Shown in pieces: positions 33,435 to 41,708 of a stretch of DNA of 64,000 bases (positions are counted from its first letter, which is position 1; each line of letters begins with the position of its first letter). The notes under the pieces are model-generated. The model was not told the origin of the DNA. It ran no database searches and was given only the letters and a program-made list of their open reading frames with translations. The DNA is from Flavobacterium bernardetii (lineage in GTDB: Bacteria; Bacteroidota; Bacteroidia; Flavobacteriales; Flavobacteriaceae): the NCBI RefSeq assembly GCF_011305415.1, contig NZ_JAANOQ010000005.1, positions 1 to 64,000 of the forward strand. The letters are read 5' to 3'. The translations under genes and the position numbers were made by a program.

Positions 33435-35135
33435 ATGCATAAATTATTCTACTTTTTTATACTATTAGTAACCGCTCCAAGAATGTTTTCTCAAAATTTG
33501 AGTGAGTTGGAAATTAAAAAAAACCGCAGTATACAAGAACTACTTATATCTAATCCTGAAAAAGCTTATAAAGGTGCAATAGAAATTAGCAATTCTAAAA
33601 ACGAGTTATTTGGTTTTTTTGGCAAATATTATGTAGCCAATTATTTTTATAACAAGTCTGAATTTACACATTCCAAGCAACTTCTCATCACACTTATAAA
33701 TCGTATTGAAAAAAGTGACAACATTAAATCTAGTAAAGTATATCAGGATTTAATTGGAATGTGCATCAATAAACTTTTCTACATACATAAAAATTTAGGA
33801 GAATATGACTTAGCCTTATTTTATCTCGATAAATATAAAAAGAATGTACCTAATAATCATTTTAACGAACAATATGGCTCAATAAAAGTAGCCATGGGCG
33901 ATTATGTAAATGGAATTTCATTGTTAAAGAGAGAATTAAAGACCTCACATCATTTAAAATTAGGAATTGGAGAAAAAAAAGTAATGAACAAAAAACTATT
34001 TGCTGATAAATATAATATTATTGGTGAAGCCTATCAAAAATATTATATCCAAACCAAGAAAACTATACTTTTAGATTCTGCAAATTACTACTTTAATGTA
34101 GCTGCAAAAATGATGTTACAAGATAATTTTTATCCAGAATACACAAGAGCCTTGTTGAGTATGCGAGAGGCAAAAAGTGCCGCTTTGGCAGGGAATTACG
34201 TCAAATCATTGTCTCTATACAGAGAAAGAAAAAAATTTCCAAGTATCCAGGAAAACATTAGAACAGAACAATTATTCGATTTAGGAATGGCCGATTGTTT
34301 TCATCATTTAAATGAAGTTGATTCAGCCCTTTTCTATTGTAGAAAATATATAAAAAATTATCAAATAACTAAGGTTTCAAAAGAAAATTTATTAATGGCA
34401 TATAACATTATGACACAATGTTATAGTGAAAAAAAAGACAATAAGAACGCTTATCTCTATGCTCAAAAAAGTTTAGAATTAATTCAATCAATTGGAGGAA
34501 TAAAAAATAAATCTTTAAATTTTCTTCACAATTATGATTTAAATAAAATAAAAGAAGAGTCTGATAAAATTATCGCGTCTAAGAATTATTTTAAAATTTC
34601 TCTTTTTGGAATACTAATCATTTTATCTTCAGTAATATATAGTTTTTATTATTATCATAAAGTTCAGAAAGAAAAGCATTATCGTTTTTTAAAAATTATT
34701 CAAAACTTAAAAGAATCTAAAACCTCGTCGAATAACAACCTCGAAATCGATAAAACGGAAACACAACCTAAACAAATAATTGATGATGAGCTTATTGAAA
34801 AAATAGTATTAGGTTTAAAAAAAATAGAGAAGAAAGAAACTTTTTTAGATCCAAACTTCAAGTTGGCTTTTGTTGCTAAAAAATTAAACACGAATACAGC
34901 TTATTTATCACAATACTTCAATCAGGTTATGCAAAAGACCTTTTCAGAATACACACAAGAATTACGAATACAATATGTACTCCAAAAACTTATTGACGCG
35001 CCTTATTTTCGTAAATATACATTGCAAGCTATTGCTGAAGAAGTGGGTTATAAAGACGCAAATACTTTTGTTCGTGTTTTTAAAAAGCAAACGGGACGTT
35101 CACCGAATTATTATATAGAAAAACTAGAAAATTAA
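33435..35135 (+). CDS. TPR-membrane-AraC regulator
   Basis: The 566-residue protein has a signal peptide (ends near MFSQ, residue ~20), about 350 residues of helical TPR-like repeats (SLYRERKKF; FDLGMADCFHHLNEVDSALFY; AYLYAQKSLELI), one transmembrane helix (ISLFGILIILSSVIYSFYYY, ~387-406), a short linker and a cytoplasmic AraC-type DNA-binding domain with two HTH motifs (FKLAFVAKKLNTNTAYLSQYFNQ and LQAIAEEVGYKDANTFVRVFKK). This one-protein sensor type is common in Bacteroidetes and would sense a periplasmic signal. The next gene encodes a T9SS surface protein, and a strong palindrome lies between them. Confidence 0.88.
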   Translation: MHKLFYFFILLVTAPRMFSQNLSELEIKKNRSIQELLISNPEKAYKGAIEISNSKNELFGFFGKYYVANYFYNKSEFTHSKQLLITLINRIEKSDNIKSSKVYQDLIGMCINKLFYIHKNLGEYDLALFYLDKYKKNVPNNHFNEQYGSIKVAMGDYVNGISLLKRELKTSHHLKLGIGEKKVMNKKLFADKYNIIGEAYQKYYIQTKKTILLDSANYYFNVAAKMMLQDNFYPEYTRALLSMREAKSAALAGNYVKSLSLYRERKKFPSIQENIRTEQLFDLGMADCFHHLNEVDSALFYCRKYIKNYQITKVSKENLLMAYNIMTQCYSEKKDNKNAYLYAQKSLELIQSIGGIKNKSLNFLHNYDLNKIKEESDKIIASKNYFKISLFGILIILSSVIYSFYYYHKVQKEKHYRFLKIIQNLKESKTSSNNNLEIDKTETQPKQIIDDELIEKIVLGLKKIEKKETFLDPNFKLAFVAKKLNTNTAYLSQYFNQVMQKTFSEYTQELRIQYVLQKLIDAPYFRKYTLQAIAEEVGYKDANTFVRVFKKQTGRSPNYYIEKLEN

Positions 35136-35173
35136 ATATAAACAACTCAATATCAGCAAAATAAACCTTTTTA

Positions 35174-35207
35174 ATCTATATGATTATTTATAAATAATCG
35201 TATAGAT
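35174..35207. promoter_or_regulatory. 34-bp near-perfect palindrome, putative operator
   Basis: The left half ATCTATATGATTATTTA and right half TAAATAATCGTATAGAT are reverse complements except for one pair, with no loop. It ends 3 bases before the -33 element of the repeat-protein gene. There is no T run, so it is unlikely to be a terminator. Confidence 0.65.
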
Positions 35208-35210
35208 AAA

Positions 35211-35241
35211 TTGTATGCCAACTTTGTAAAAATTATTTTTG
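35211..35241 (+). promoter_or_regulatory. Promoter of the tandem-repeat T9SS gene
   Basis: TTG (35211-35213), a 20-base spacer and TATTTTTG (35234-35241) match the consensus; the ATG is at 35276. Confidence 0.65.
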
Positions 35242-35275
35242 GACTTACTTTAATAATAATTACAAAGTTTATACA

Positions 35276-38200
35276 ATGAGGAAGAAAATTACTTTATCCT
35301 TATTTTTGGTGCTTTTTCTTATAGCATCAAAAATTTCAGCTCAAAGCACAACAGGGATCAAATACCCTGCAGGAATTCATCAAGCTACAAGCAGTGGACT
35401 GAAAATATCTCCAAATCCTTTGGTGTTTGCGCAAACCACAAACAGTTCCGTAATTATAGGATGTACCTCTGCAACAAACGGATTATTTCCAAGTAATACC
35501 ATTACACCAAATTGTAGTGGAAACTATGAAACAATTACTAGCCAAAGTTATGCAGGTGAATACAGTAATGTAAATGTAATTGCAAACAAACAATATTCGT
35601 TCTCGAGTTCTGTGACTAATGATTATATTACAATTACAAACGGAACTGGAACTATTATCTATGCTAGCGGAACACAACCAGTAATATGGGATTCTGGAAG
35701 TACAACAGGAGTTATCCGTTATTACCTTCATACAAATGCTAATTGTAGCAGTGAACAAGTTAATAGATCTCGCTATTTAAGATGTGCCGATGCATCAAAC
35801 TGTGTGCCTCCATCAAATCTAGTAGTATCAAATGTTACATCAAATTCTTGTAAAATAGCATGGACAGCAGCTTCACCAGTGCCATCTTCTAATTATGACA
35901 TTTATATTGTTACAACAAATAATGCCCCTGATGCTAATTCTACTCCTACACTATTTAGTACTACTAACTTATCTACTTCAATTTCTTTGAATGTAGCAGC
36001 AGGTACTACCTATTACTATTGGATTCGATCTAATTGTGGTTCTACGACTGGATCATGGATTTCAGGTGGAAATTTTACTACACCACCAGCACTGACATGT
36101 AATGGTGCAAGTTATGGATTGTATCCAGATGCAACCTTTACCCCAACTTGTACTGGTAATCCGCAACAAATTGTTGCCGATGCTTATGCTGGCGAATATT
36201 CTAATGTAAATGTAGTTGCCAATACCCAATATACTTTTTTTAGCTCGGTTTCTTCCGATTATATTACAGTAACTAATGCTTTAGGAAATACGATTCTGGC
36301 ATCAGGTACTACACCTCTAAATTGGGTTTCGGGTACTTATTCAGGAACTGTTAGATACCATATTAATACCAATGCCTCTTGTGGTACACAAAATACAAAT
36401 AGAGTAAGATATATTCAATGTATGGGCTTACCAACTTGTGGAGTACCTAGTAATTTAGTTTTATCTAATATAACATCAAATTCTTGCAGACTTACATGGT
36501 CTCCACCTGCAACTACTCCAACTGGTTATGATGTATATTTATCTACCGTTAATACAGCTCCTGTGAGCGGAACAGCTGCAACATACACTGCAACTGGTAC
36601 ATTTATAGCTTCATTAAACCCATTAACAGCTTCAACTACCTATTTTTATTGGGTGCGTTCTAATTGTAATGGAACAAAAAGCAATTGGGTTTCAGGAGGA
36701 AGTTTTACTACACTTACTCCATTAACTTGTAATGGTGCAATATATGGTTTGTTTCCTGCAGCCACTTTTACTCCTTCTTGTACTGGCAATCCAGAACAAA
36801 TTGTAAACAATGCATATGCAGGTGAATTTGCAAACGTTAATATATTAATAAACAAGCAATATACTTTTACAAGTTCTGTAACTACCGATTTTATTACCAT
36901 TACAAATGAGGGTGGAACGGGAGTATTAGCAAGTGGATTGACACCATTAACATGGAATTCAAATTTTACAGGAGTTATCAGATATCATATTAATAGCAAT
37001 GCTAATTGTGGTACTCAAGCTAGTTCAAGAGTGCGTTCTATTACTTGTGCTACACCTACAGGATGTAATACTCCACTAGAGCCATATACTGATGGTGTAA
37101 CTTCTACATCTATAAATATTGGCTGGTTCGCCGCAACGCCTGTACCAAGCAACGGATATATATATTGTTACAGCACCATCAACGATCCATTTTCTACTGG
37201 AGCTATCACAGGAACTACTACAGAAACCTATGCTGTGTTAAACAATTTATCACCAAACACTACCTATTATTTTTGGGTAAAATCTAATTGTGGACAAACA
37301 CAAACCGATTGGATTTCGGGAGGTTCTTTTACAACCTATTCAGCTTCAGGTTGTAATGCACCAACACAATTATATTACGATGGTTTAACATCAACAACTA
37401 ATAATATTGCATGGGTAGCACCAACGCCTGCACCAAGCAATGGCTATGTATATTGTTACAGCACCATCAACGATCCATTTTCTACTGGAGCTATCACAGG
37501 AACTACTACAGAAACCTATGCTGTGTTAAGTAATTTATCGCCAAACACAACCTATTATTTTTGGGTAAAATCAATTTGTGGTAACACACAAACCGATTGG
37601 GTTTCGGGAGGTTCATTTACAACCTATTCAGCTACAGGTTGTAACGCACCAACACAATTATATTACGATGGTTTAACGTCGACAACTAATAATATTGGAT
37701 GGGTAGCACCAACGCCTGCACCAAGCAATGGCTATATATATTGCTACAGCACCATCAACGATCCATTTTCAGCTGGAGCTATCACTGGAACTACAACAGA
37801 AACCTATGCTGTTTTAAGTAATCTATCGCCAAACACTACCTATTATTTTTGGGTAAAATCTATTTGCGGAAACTCACAAACCGATTGGGTTTCGGGAGGT
37901 TCATTTACAACCTATTCAGCTACAGGTTGTAACGCACCAACACAATTATATTACGATGGTTTAACGTCGACAACTAATAATATTGGATGGGTAGCACCAA
38001 CGCCTGCACCAAGCAATGGCTATATATATTGCTACAGCACCATCAACGATCCATTTTCAGCTGGAGCTATCACTGGAACTACAACAGAAACCTATGCTGT
38101 TTTAAGTAATCTATCGCCAAACACTACCTATTATTTTTGGGTAAAATCTATTTGTGATAACACACAAACCGATTGGGTTTCGGGAGGTTCATTTACAACC

Positions 38201-38746
38201 TATTCAGCTACAGGTTGTAACGCACCAACACAATTATATTACGATGGTTTAACGTCGACAACTAATAATATTGGATGGGTAGCACCAACGCCTGCACCAA
38301 GCAATGGCTATATATATTGCTACAGCACCATCAACGATCCATTTTCTACTGGAGCTATCACAGGAACTACTACAGATACCTTTGCTGTGTTAAGTAATTT
38401 ATCGCCAAACACAACCTATTATTTTTGGGTAAAATCAATTTGTGGTAACACACAAACCAATTGGGTTTCGGGAGGCTCATTTACTACGCAAGTACTTACA
38501 TCTGAATCTTTTTCATTGGATAACGTAAAATTATATCCCAACCCTGTGAAAACTATTTTTAATATTTCATTAGATAAAGAAATTACAACTGTTTCTATAT
38601 ACAATTTATTAGGACAAGAAGTTTTATCAAAATCTGTTAATAGTAACGAAACTTCAATAGATGTTAATGATTTAACTGCAGGAACTTACTTAGTAAAAGT
38701 AACTTCAAATAATGAAGTAAAAACATTGAAAGTTATTAAACAATAA
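35276..38746 (+). CDS. T9SS-secreted fibronectin III repeat protein, type A sorting domain
   Basis: The 1,156-residue protein has a signal peptide (to about SKISAQS, residue 24). Three Cys-containing modules (about 57-175, 274-383 and 484-590; each with TPxC-GN-E-I-AYAGE-NVN and GVIRYHINTNANC) alternate with fibronectin III domains. Five 96-residue fibronectin III units follow in tandem (about 596-1075), each with STTYFWVKS-CG and DWVSGGSFTT-like motifs. The last ~75 residues (NVKLYPNPVKTIFNISL ... GTYLVKV ... LKVIKQ) form the T9SS type A sorting domain. It would be exported to the cell surface; adhesion or matrix binding is inferred. Confidence 0.93.
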   Translation: MRKKITLSLFLVLFLIASKISAQSTTGIKYPAGIHQATSSGLKISPNPLVFAQTTNSSVIIGCTSATNGLFPSNTITPNCSGNYETITSQSYAGEYSNVNVIANKQYSFSSSVTNDYITITNGTGTIIYASGTQPVIWDSGSTTGVIRYYLHTNANCSSEQVNRSRYLRCADASNCVPPSNLVVSNVTSNSCKIAWTAASPVPSSNYDIYIVTTNNAPDANSTPTLFSTTNLSTSISLNVAAGTTYYYWIRSNCGSTTGSWISGGNFTTPPALTCNGASYGLYPDATFTPTCTGNPQQIVADAYAGEYSNVNVVANTQYTFFSSVSSDYITVTNALGNTILASGTTPLNWVSGTYSGTVRYHINTNASCGTQNTNRVRYIQCMGLPTCGVPSNLVLSNITSNSCRLTWSPPATTPTGYDVYLSTVNTAPVSGTAATYTATGTFIASLNPLTASTTYFYWVRSNCNGTKSNWVSGGSFTTLTPLTCNGAIYGLFPAATFTPSCTGNPEQIVNNAYAGEFANVNILINKQYTFTSSVTTDFITITNEGGTGVLASGLTPLTWNSNFTGVIRYHINSNANCGTQASSRVRSITCATPTGCNTPLEPYTDGVTSTSINIGWFAATPVPSNGYIYCYSTINDPFSTGAITGTTTETYAVLNNLSPNTTYYFWVKSNCGQTQTDWISGGSFTTYSASGCNAPTQLYYDGLTSTTNNIAWVAPTPAPSNGYVYCYSTINDPFSTGAITGTTTETYAVLSNLSPNTTYYFWVKSICGNTQTDWVSGGSFTTYSATGCNAPTQLYYDGLTSTTNNIGWVAPTPAPSNGYIYCYSTINDPFSAGAITGTTTETYAVLSNLSPNTTYYFWVKSICGNSQTDWVSGGSFTTYSATGCNAPTQLYYDGLTSTTNNIGWVAPTPAPSNGYIYCYSTINDPFSAGAITGTTTETYAVLSNLSPNTTYYFWVKSICDNTQTDWVSGGSFTTYSATGCNAPTQLYYDGLTSTTNNIGWVAPTPAPSNGYIYCYSTINDPFSTGAITGTTTDTFAVLSNLSPNTTYYFWVKSICGNTQTNWVSGGSFTTQVLTSESFSLDNVKLYPNPVKTIFNISLDKEITTVSIYNLLGQEVLSKSVNSNETSIDVNDLTAGTYLVKVTSNNEVKTLKVIKQ
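37061..38500 (+). repeat. Five tandem 288-bp repeats inside the fibronectin III gene
   Basis: Units begin at 37061, 37349, 37637, 37925 and 38213, each exactly 288 bases (96 codons). Units 3 and 4 are nearly identical base for base, including synonymous positions. Unit 1 is the most diverged. The exact period preserves the frame, so copy number can change without breaking the protein. Confidence 0.95.
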
Positions 38747-38763
38747 TTTTTAAAAATATATTA

Positions 38764-38794
38764 AAAACCCAAATTCAAAAAGAGTTTGGGTTTT
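38764..38794 (+). terminator. Terminator after the T9SS repeat gene
   Basis: The stem AAAACCCAAA / TTTGGGTTTT has an 11-base loop. The T run is short. Confidence 0.75.
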
Positions 38795-38856
38795 GAATTA
38801 AAAGATTGAATCGCCTCAGTAAAAATAACACACAACACATAAAAAAATATTAAAAA

Positions 38857-39712
38857 ATGAAAAAAAAAGCTACTTAGCTTAATCACTTTATTTAGTTTAT
38901 CTTTCTGTATGAGTCAAACTATAATAAATGGAAATTTTGAGACAAACACTTTAAGTTCATGTCTTATAAACCCTTCAAATACAACATATAACAACTCTAT
39001 TTCAAACTCTGTTGCTTTTGGGGATTATACCTTTTCTGGTCCTGATTTACTAAAAAGTACCTGTCCGTATGGAAGTCCTACAAATGGAACTTGGTTCCTA
39101 GGCCTTGGATATGGTACACAACCTAGTGTAGGTTATAGAAGTGATGCTATTTCGTTAGAAATTGACATGAATTTAGTTCAAGGAAATTCTTATACCATTA
39201 GATATTTTGATAAAGTTTCAACAGCTGGTGGAGGCGCAGGCGGTTTAATTCCACTTGAGTTTGGACTTTCTACAGAATCATCATCATTTGGAACATTAAT
39301 TCATAGTTCTGTTCCTTCTTATTCTTAGGTGGAAAGGAATTTTACTTTTGTAGCGCCAAGCAATGGAAATTTCATCACTTTAAAACCATTAGTATCAGGA
39401 ACTACAGGAAGTTGGATACATGTGGATAACATTCGAATTGAAAGTGCTTTAAGTCTAGATGATAGATCATTTGAAAACGAAATTGTTTCTTTTCCTAATC
39501 CTTTCACAAATACACTGACTTTTAAGCTAAACAATATTAATGATGTATCAGAATTAAGAATTTTTGATCTAGCAGGAAGAGAAATAATTAAAAAAGAGTT
39601 TATAAATGAACTTACACTAGAAACCTTTGATTTTAATTCCGGATTATATTTTTACAGAATTACTAATCAAAGCCTAATTTTAAAAAAAGGAAAGATTCTT
39701 AAAAAGGAATGA
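38857..39712 (+). pseudogene. Decayed T9SS-secreted protein gene (frameshift plus in-frame stop)
   Basis: The ATG at 38857 is followed by nine A bases; with eight, the frame would read MKKKLLSLITLFSLSFCMSQ, a good signal peptide that continues in frame into 38909-39328. That frame ends at a TAG (39326-39328) and resumes directly as VERNFTFVAPSNGNFITLKP in the same frame to 39712. The TAG may once have been TGG (Trp). The C-terminal ~70 residues (EIVSFPNPFTNTLTFKL ... LYFYRI) form a T9SS type A sorting domain. Two separate lesions argue for a dying gene, although sequencing error in the A run cannot be excluded. Confidence 0.75.
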
Positions 39713-39798
39713 AAAACGTTATTGCCATGAAGAAACAACTTTTAGATGCAGCAATAGTTTATTTTCAAAAATAAATATTAAGAAGATTAAAATTATCA

Positions 39799-39833
39799 AA
39801 ATCCCAAATTCAAAAGAGTTTGGGATTTTTTTT
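39799..39833 (+). terminator. Terminator after the decayed T9SS gene
   Basis: The stem AATCCCAAA / TTTGGGATT is followed by nine T bases. It resembles the hairpins at 33279 and 38764. The MFS gene starts 13 bases beyond the T run. Confidence 0.85.
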
Positions 39834-39846
39834 GTTTCTTTGTTTT

Positions 39847-41112
39847 ATGAAGAAAAAAGAGAAAAAAGCAGCAATCGGATTTATATTTTTAACCTTAGTG
39901 ATTGACATTACAGGCTGGGGAATTATCATACCAGTTATTCCGAAATTGATTCAAGAAATGATTCATGGAGATTTAAGTGACGCTTCAAAAATTGGCGGTT
40001 GGTTGTTATTTGCGTATGCTTTTACACAGTTTTTATTGTCGCCACTAATTGGAAATTTAAGTGACAAATACGGTCGCCGACCAATTATTTTATTTTCGCT
40101 TTTAGGATTTTCATTAGATTATTTGTTTTTAGCCTTCGCTCCTACTATAACTTTTTTATTTATTGGAAGAATTATTGCTGGAATCACTGGCGCAAGTATC
40201 ACAACTGCTACAGCCTATATTGCCGATATTAGCACACCAGAAAACCGAGCAAAAAACTTCGGAATGATTGGTGCGGCTTTCGGAATTGGATTTATAATCG
40301 GACCAGTAATTGGTGGTTTGTTAGGACAATTTGGCGCTAGAGTTCCGTTTTATGCGGCAGCAGCTTTGTGCTTTATTAACTTCTTATACGGTTATTTTGT
40401 GTTGCCTGAATCACTTCCAAAAGAAAATAGAAGAGAATTAGATTGGAGCAAAACCAACCCTATTCGTGCTATTTTAAACTTAAAAAAATATCCAAAAATT
40501 TTCGGTTTATTTATATCGATTATGTTAGTTTATATTGGTTCGCATGCCGTTCATAGCAATTGGAGTTACTTTACGATGTACCAATTCAAATGGGATGAAA
40601 AAATGGTTGGTATTTCATTGGGAATTATTGGGTTGTTAGTCGGAATTGTGCAAGGTGGTTTGATTAGATATATTAATCCGAAAATCGGAAACGAAAAAAG
40701 CATCATTTACGGATTGGTTTTATACACGTTAGGAATGTTTTTATTCGCCATCGCTACAGAAAGTTGGATGATGTTTACGTTCTTAATTCCGTATTGTTTA
40801 GGAGGAATTTCAGGTCCGGCTTTACAATCGGTAATTACAGAAAATGTTCCTGCGAACGAGCAAGGAGAAATTCAGGGAACGTTAACTAGTTTAATGAGTT
40901 TAACGGCTATTATTGGTCCGCCATTAATGTCGAATGTGTTTTATAATTTCACTAATAAAAATGCAGCTGTACATTTCCCAGGAGCACCATTTGTTTTGGG
41001 AGGAATATTGATGTTGTTTAGTGCGATTATTGCTTTTTATTCGTTTAAAAAACAACGACTAATTGCTACGGCAGCTATTGCAAATACAAACACAGATTTG
41101 GATAATCTATAA
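39847..41112 (+). CDS. MFS transporter, TetA-like
   Basis: With the ATG at 39847 the protein is 421 residues, opening KKKEKKAAIGFIFLTLVIDITGWGIIIPVIP, the start typical of the tetracycline/H+ antiporter type. It has LSDKYGRRPI (motif A, loop 2-3), a second-half helix series, and 12 predicted membrane helices. It would be a proton-driven exporter in the inner membrane; that it exports tetracycline cannot be claimed. The ATG at 39820 is rejected because it lies inside the preceding terminator. Its 3' end overlaps the convergent aspartic-protease-like gene by 38 bases. Confidence 0.85.
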   Translation: MKKKEKKAAIGFIFLTLVIDITGWGIIIPVIPKLIQEMIHGDLSDASKIGGWLLFAYAFTQFLLSPLIGNLSDKYGRRPIILFSLLGFSLDYLFLAFAPTITFLFIGRIIAGITGASITTATAYIADISTPENRAKNFGMIGAAFGIGFIIGPVIGGLLGQFGARVPFYAAAALCFINFLYGYFVLPESLPKENRRELDWSKTNPIRAILNLKKYPKIFGLFISIMLVYIGSHAVHSNWSYFTMYQFKWDEKMVGISLGIIGLLVGIVQGGLIRYINPKIGNEKSIIYGLVLYTLGMFLFAIATESWMMFTFLIPYCLGGISGPALQSVITENVPANEQGEIQGTLTSLMSLTAIIGPPLMSNVFYNFTNKNAAVHFPGAPFVLGGILMLFSAIIAFYSFKKQRLIATAAIANTNTDLDNL

Positions 41113-41512
41113 TTGCCTTACCTTTTAGTAACACATCCGCGCCGATAATTCCATCGACTGGTTTTATTTTTTGTTGTGATAAGGCTTCATTTACATGAGA
41201 TAAATCGAAAAGTATAAATGTAGAAGGCAATTGTTTCCAAGAACCAATTTGGAGATAATTGCCTTTTGATATTTTAGCATGCATAGTTGTAGAACTTGCG
41301 CTGGCGGCAAAACTTTCATAATCTCTAACTTCTAATCTGTATTTTTCAATACTTTCTAGACCTATGCAGGTATTTGACGCACCTGTATCTAAAATAAAAT
41401 TTCCAGCAACACCATTCACTTTCACTTTGATTAGTAAATGTTGTGTTTTTAAAAACTTAAATTTAATTCCTTTGTATTTATGTGCTTTTAAAAACGCGGG
41501 TAATTCTTTCAT
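41075..41512 (-). CDS. Retropepsin-like aspartic protease domain protein
   Basis: The 145-residue protein has LDTGASNTCIG (Asp42 in the DTGAS motif) followed by a hydrophobic strand pattern and VDGIIGADVLLKGKAIIDY, matching the bacterial clan AA retropepsin-like group. Such single-DTG proteins act as dimers. No signal peptide is present, so it may be cytoplasmic. Substrate unknown. The 3' 38 bases overlap the MFS gene on the other strand. Confidence 0.8.
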   Translation of the reverse strand: MKELPAFLKAHKYKGIKFKFLKTQHLLIKVKVNGVAGNFILDTGASNTCIGLESIEKYRLEVRDYESFAASASSTTMHAKISKGNYLQIGSWKQLPSTFILFDLSHVNEALSQQKIKPVDGIIGADVLLKGKAIIDYPNLCLYLQ

Positions 41513-41548
41513 ATAATGAATCTTTATATTTTCAAATATAGTGAAAAC

Positions 41549-41687
41549 AAAAGAGGTTGTCTAAAAAGTTATTATTTTGTCAATCTGAACTTGTTTCAGA
41601 TTCTAAATAATATTGAAAACCAATTGTTGGAGATTCTGAAATAAATTCAGAATGACAGGTTTTCGGACTTTTTGGACAACCTCTTTT
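41549..41687. repeat. 139-bp nested inverted-repeat element
   Basis: The outer arms AAAAGAGGTTGTC (41549-41561) and GACAACCTCTTTT (41675-41687) are followed inward by AAAAAGT and ACTTTTT. Inside lie two inverted copies of the GTCATCCTGAA-type repeat: TTGTCAATCTGAACTTGTTT onward (41577-41604) and AGATTCTGAA...GAATGACA (41631-41657). The whole could fold into one long hairpin and would end glyS transcripts from the right. Confidence 0.75.
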
Positions 41688-41708
41688 TAATTTTATAGGA
41701 AAATGAGT

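Noticed and set aside
37061..38500. Assembly artefact as cause of the 288-bp repeats
   Set aside because: Five units with different degrees of divergence and an intact frame to a sorting domain argue for real repeats, though the number of copies could still be mis-assembled.
41075..41112. 38-base overlap of the MFS and aspartic-protease-like genes as a special antisense control
   Set aside because: Convergent tail overlap of this size is common and the coding ends look normal; nothing else supports regulation.
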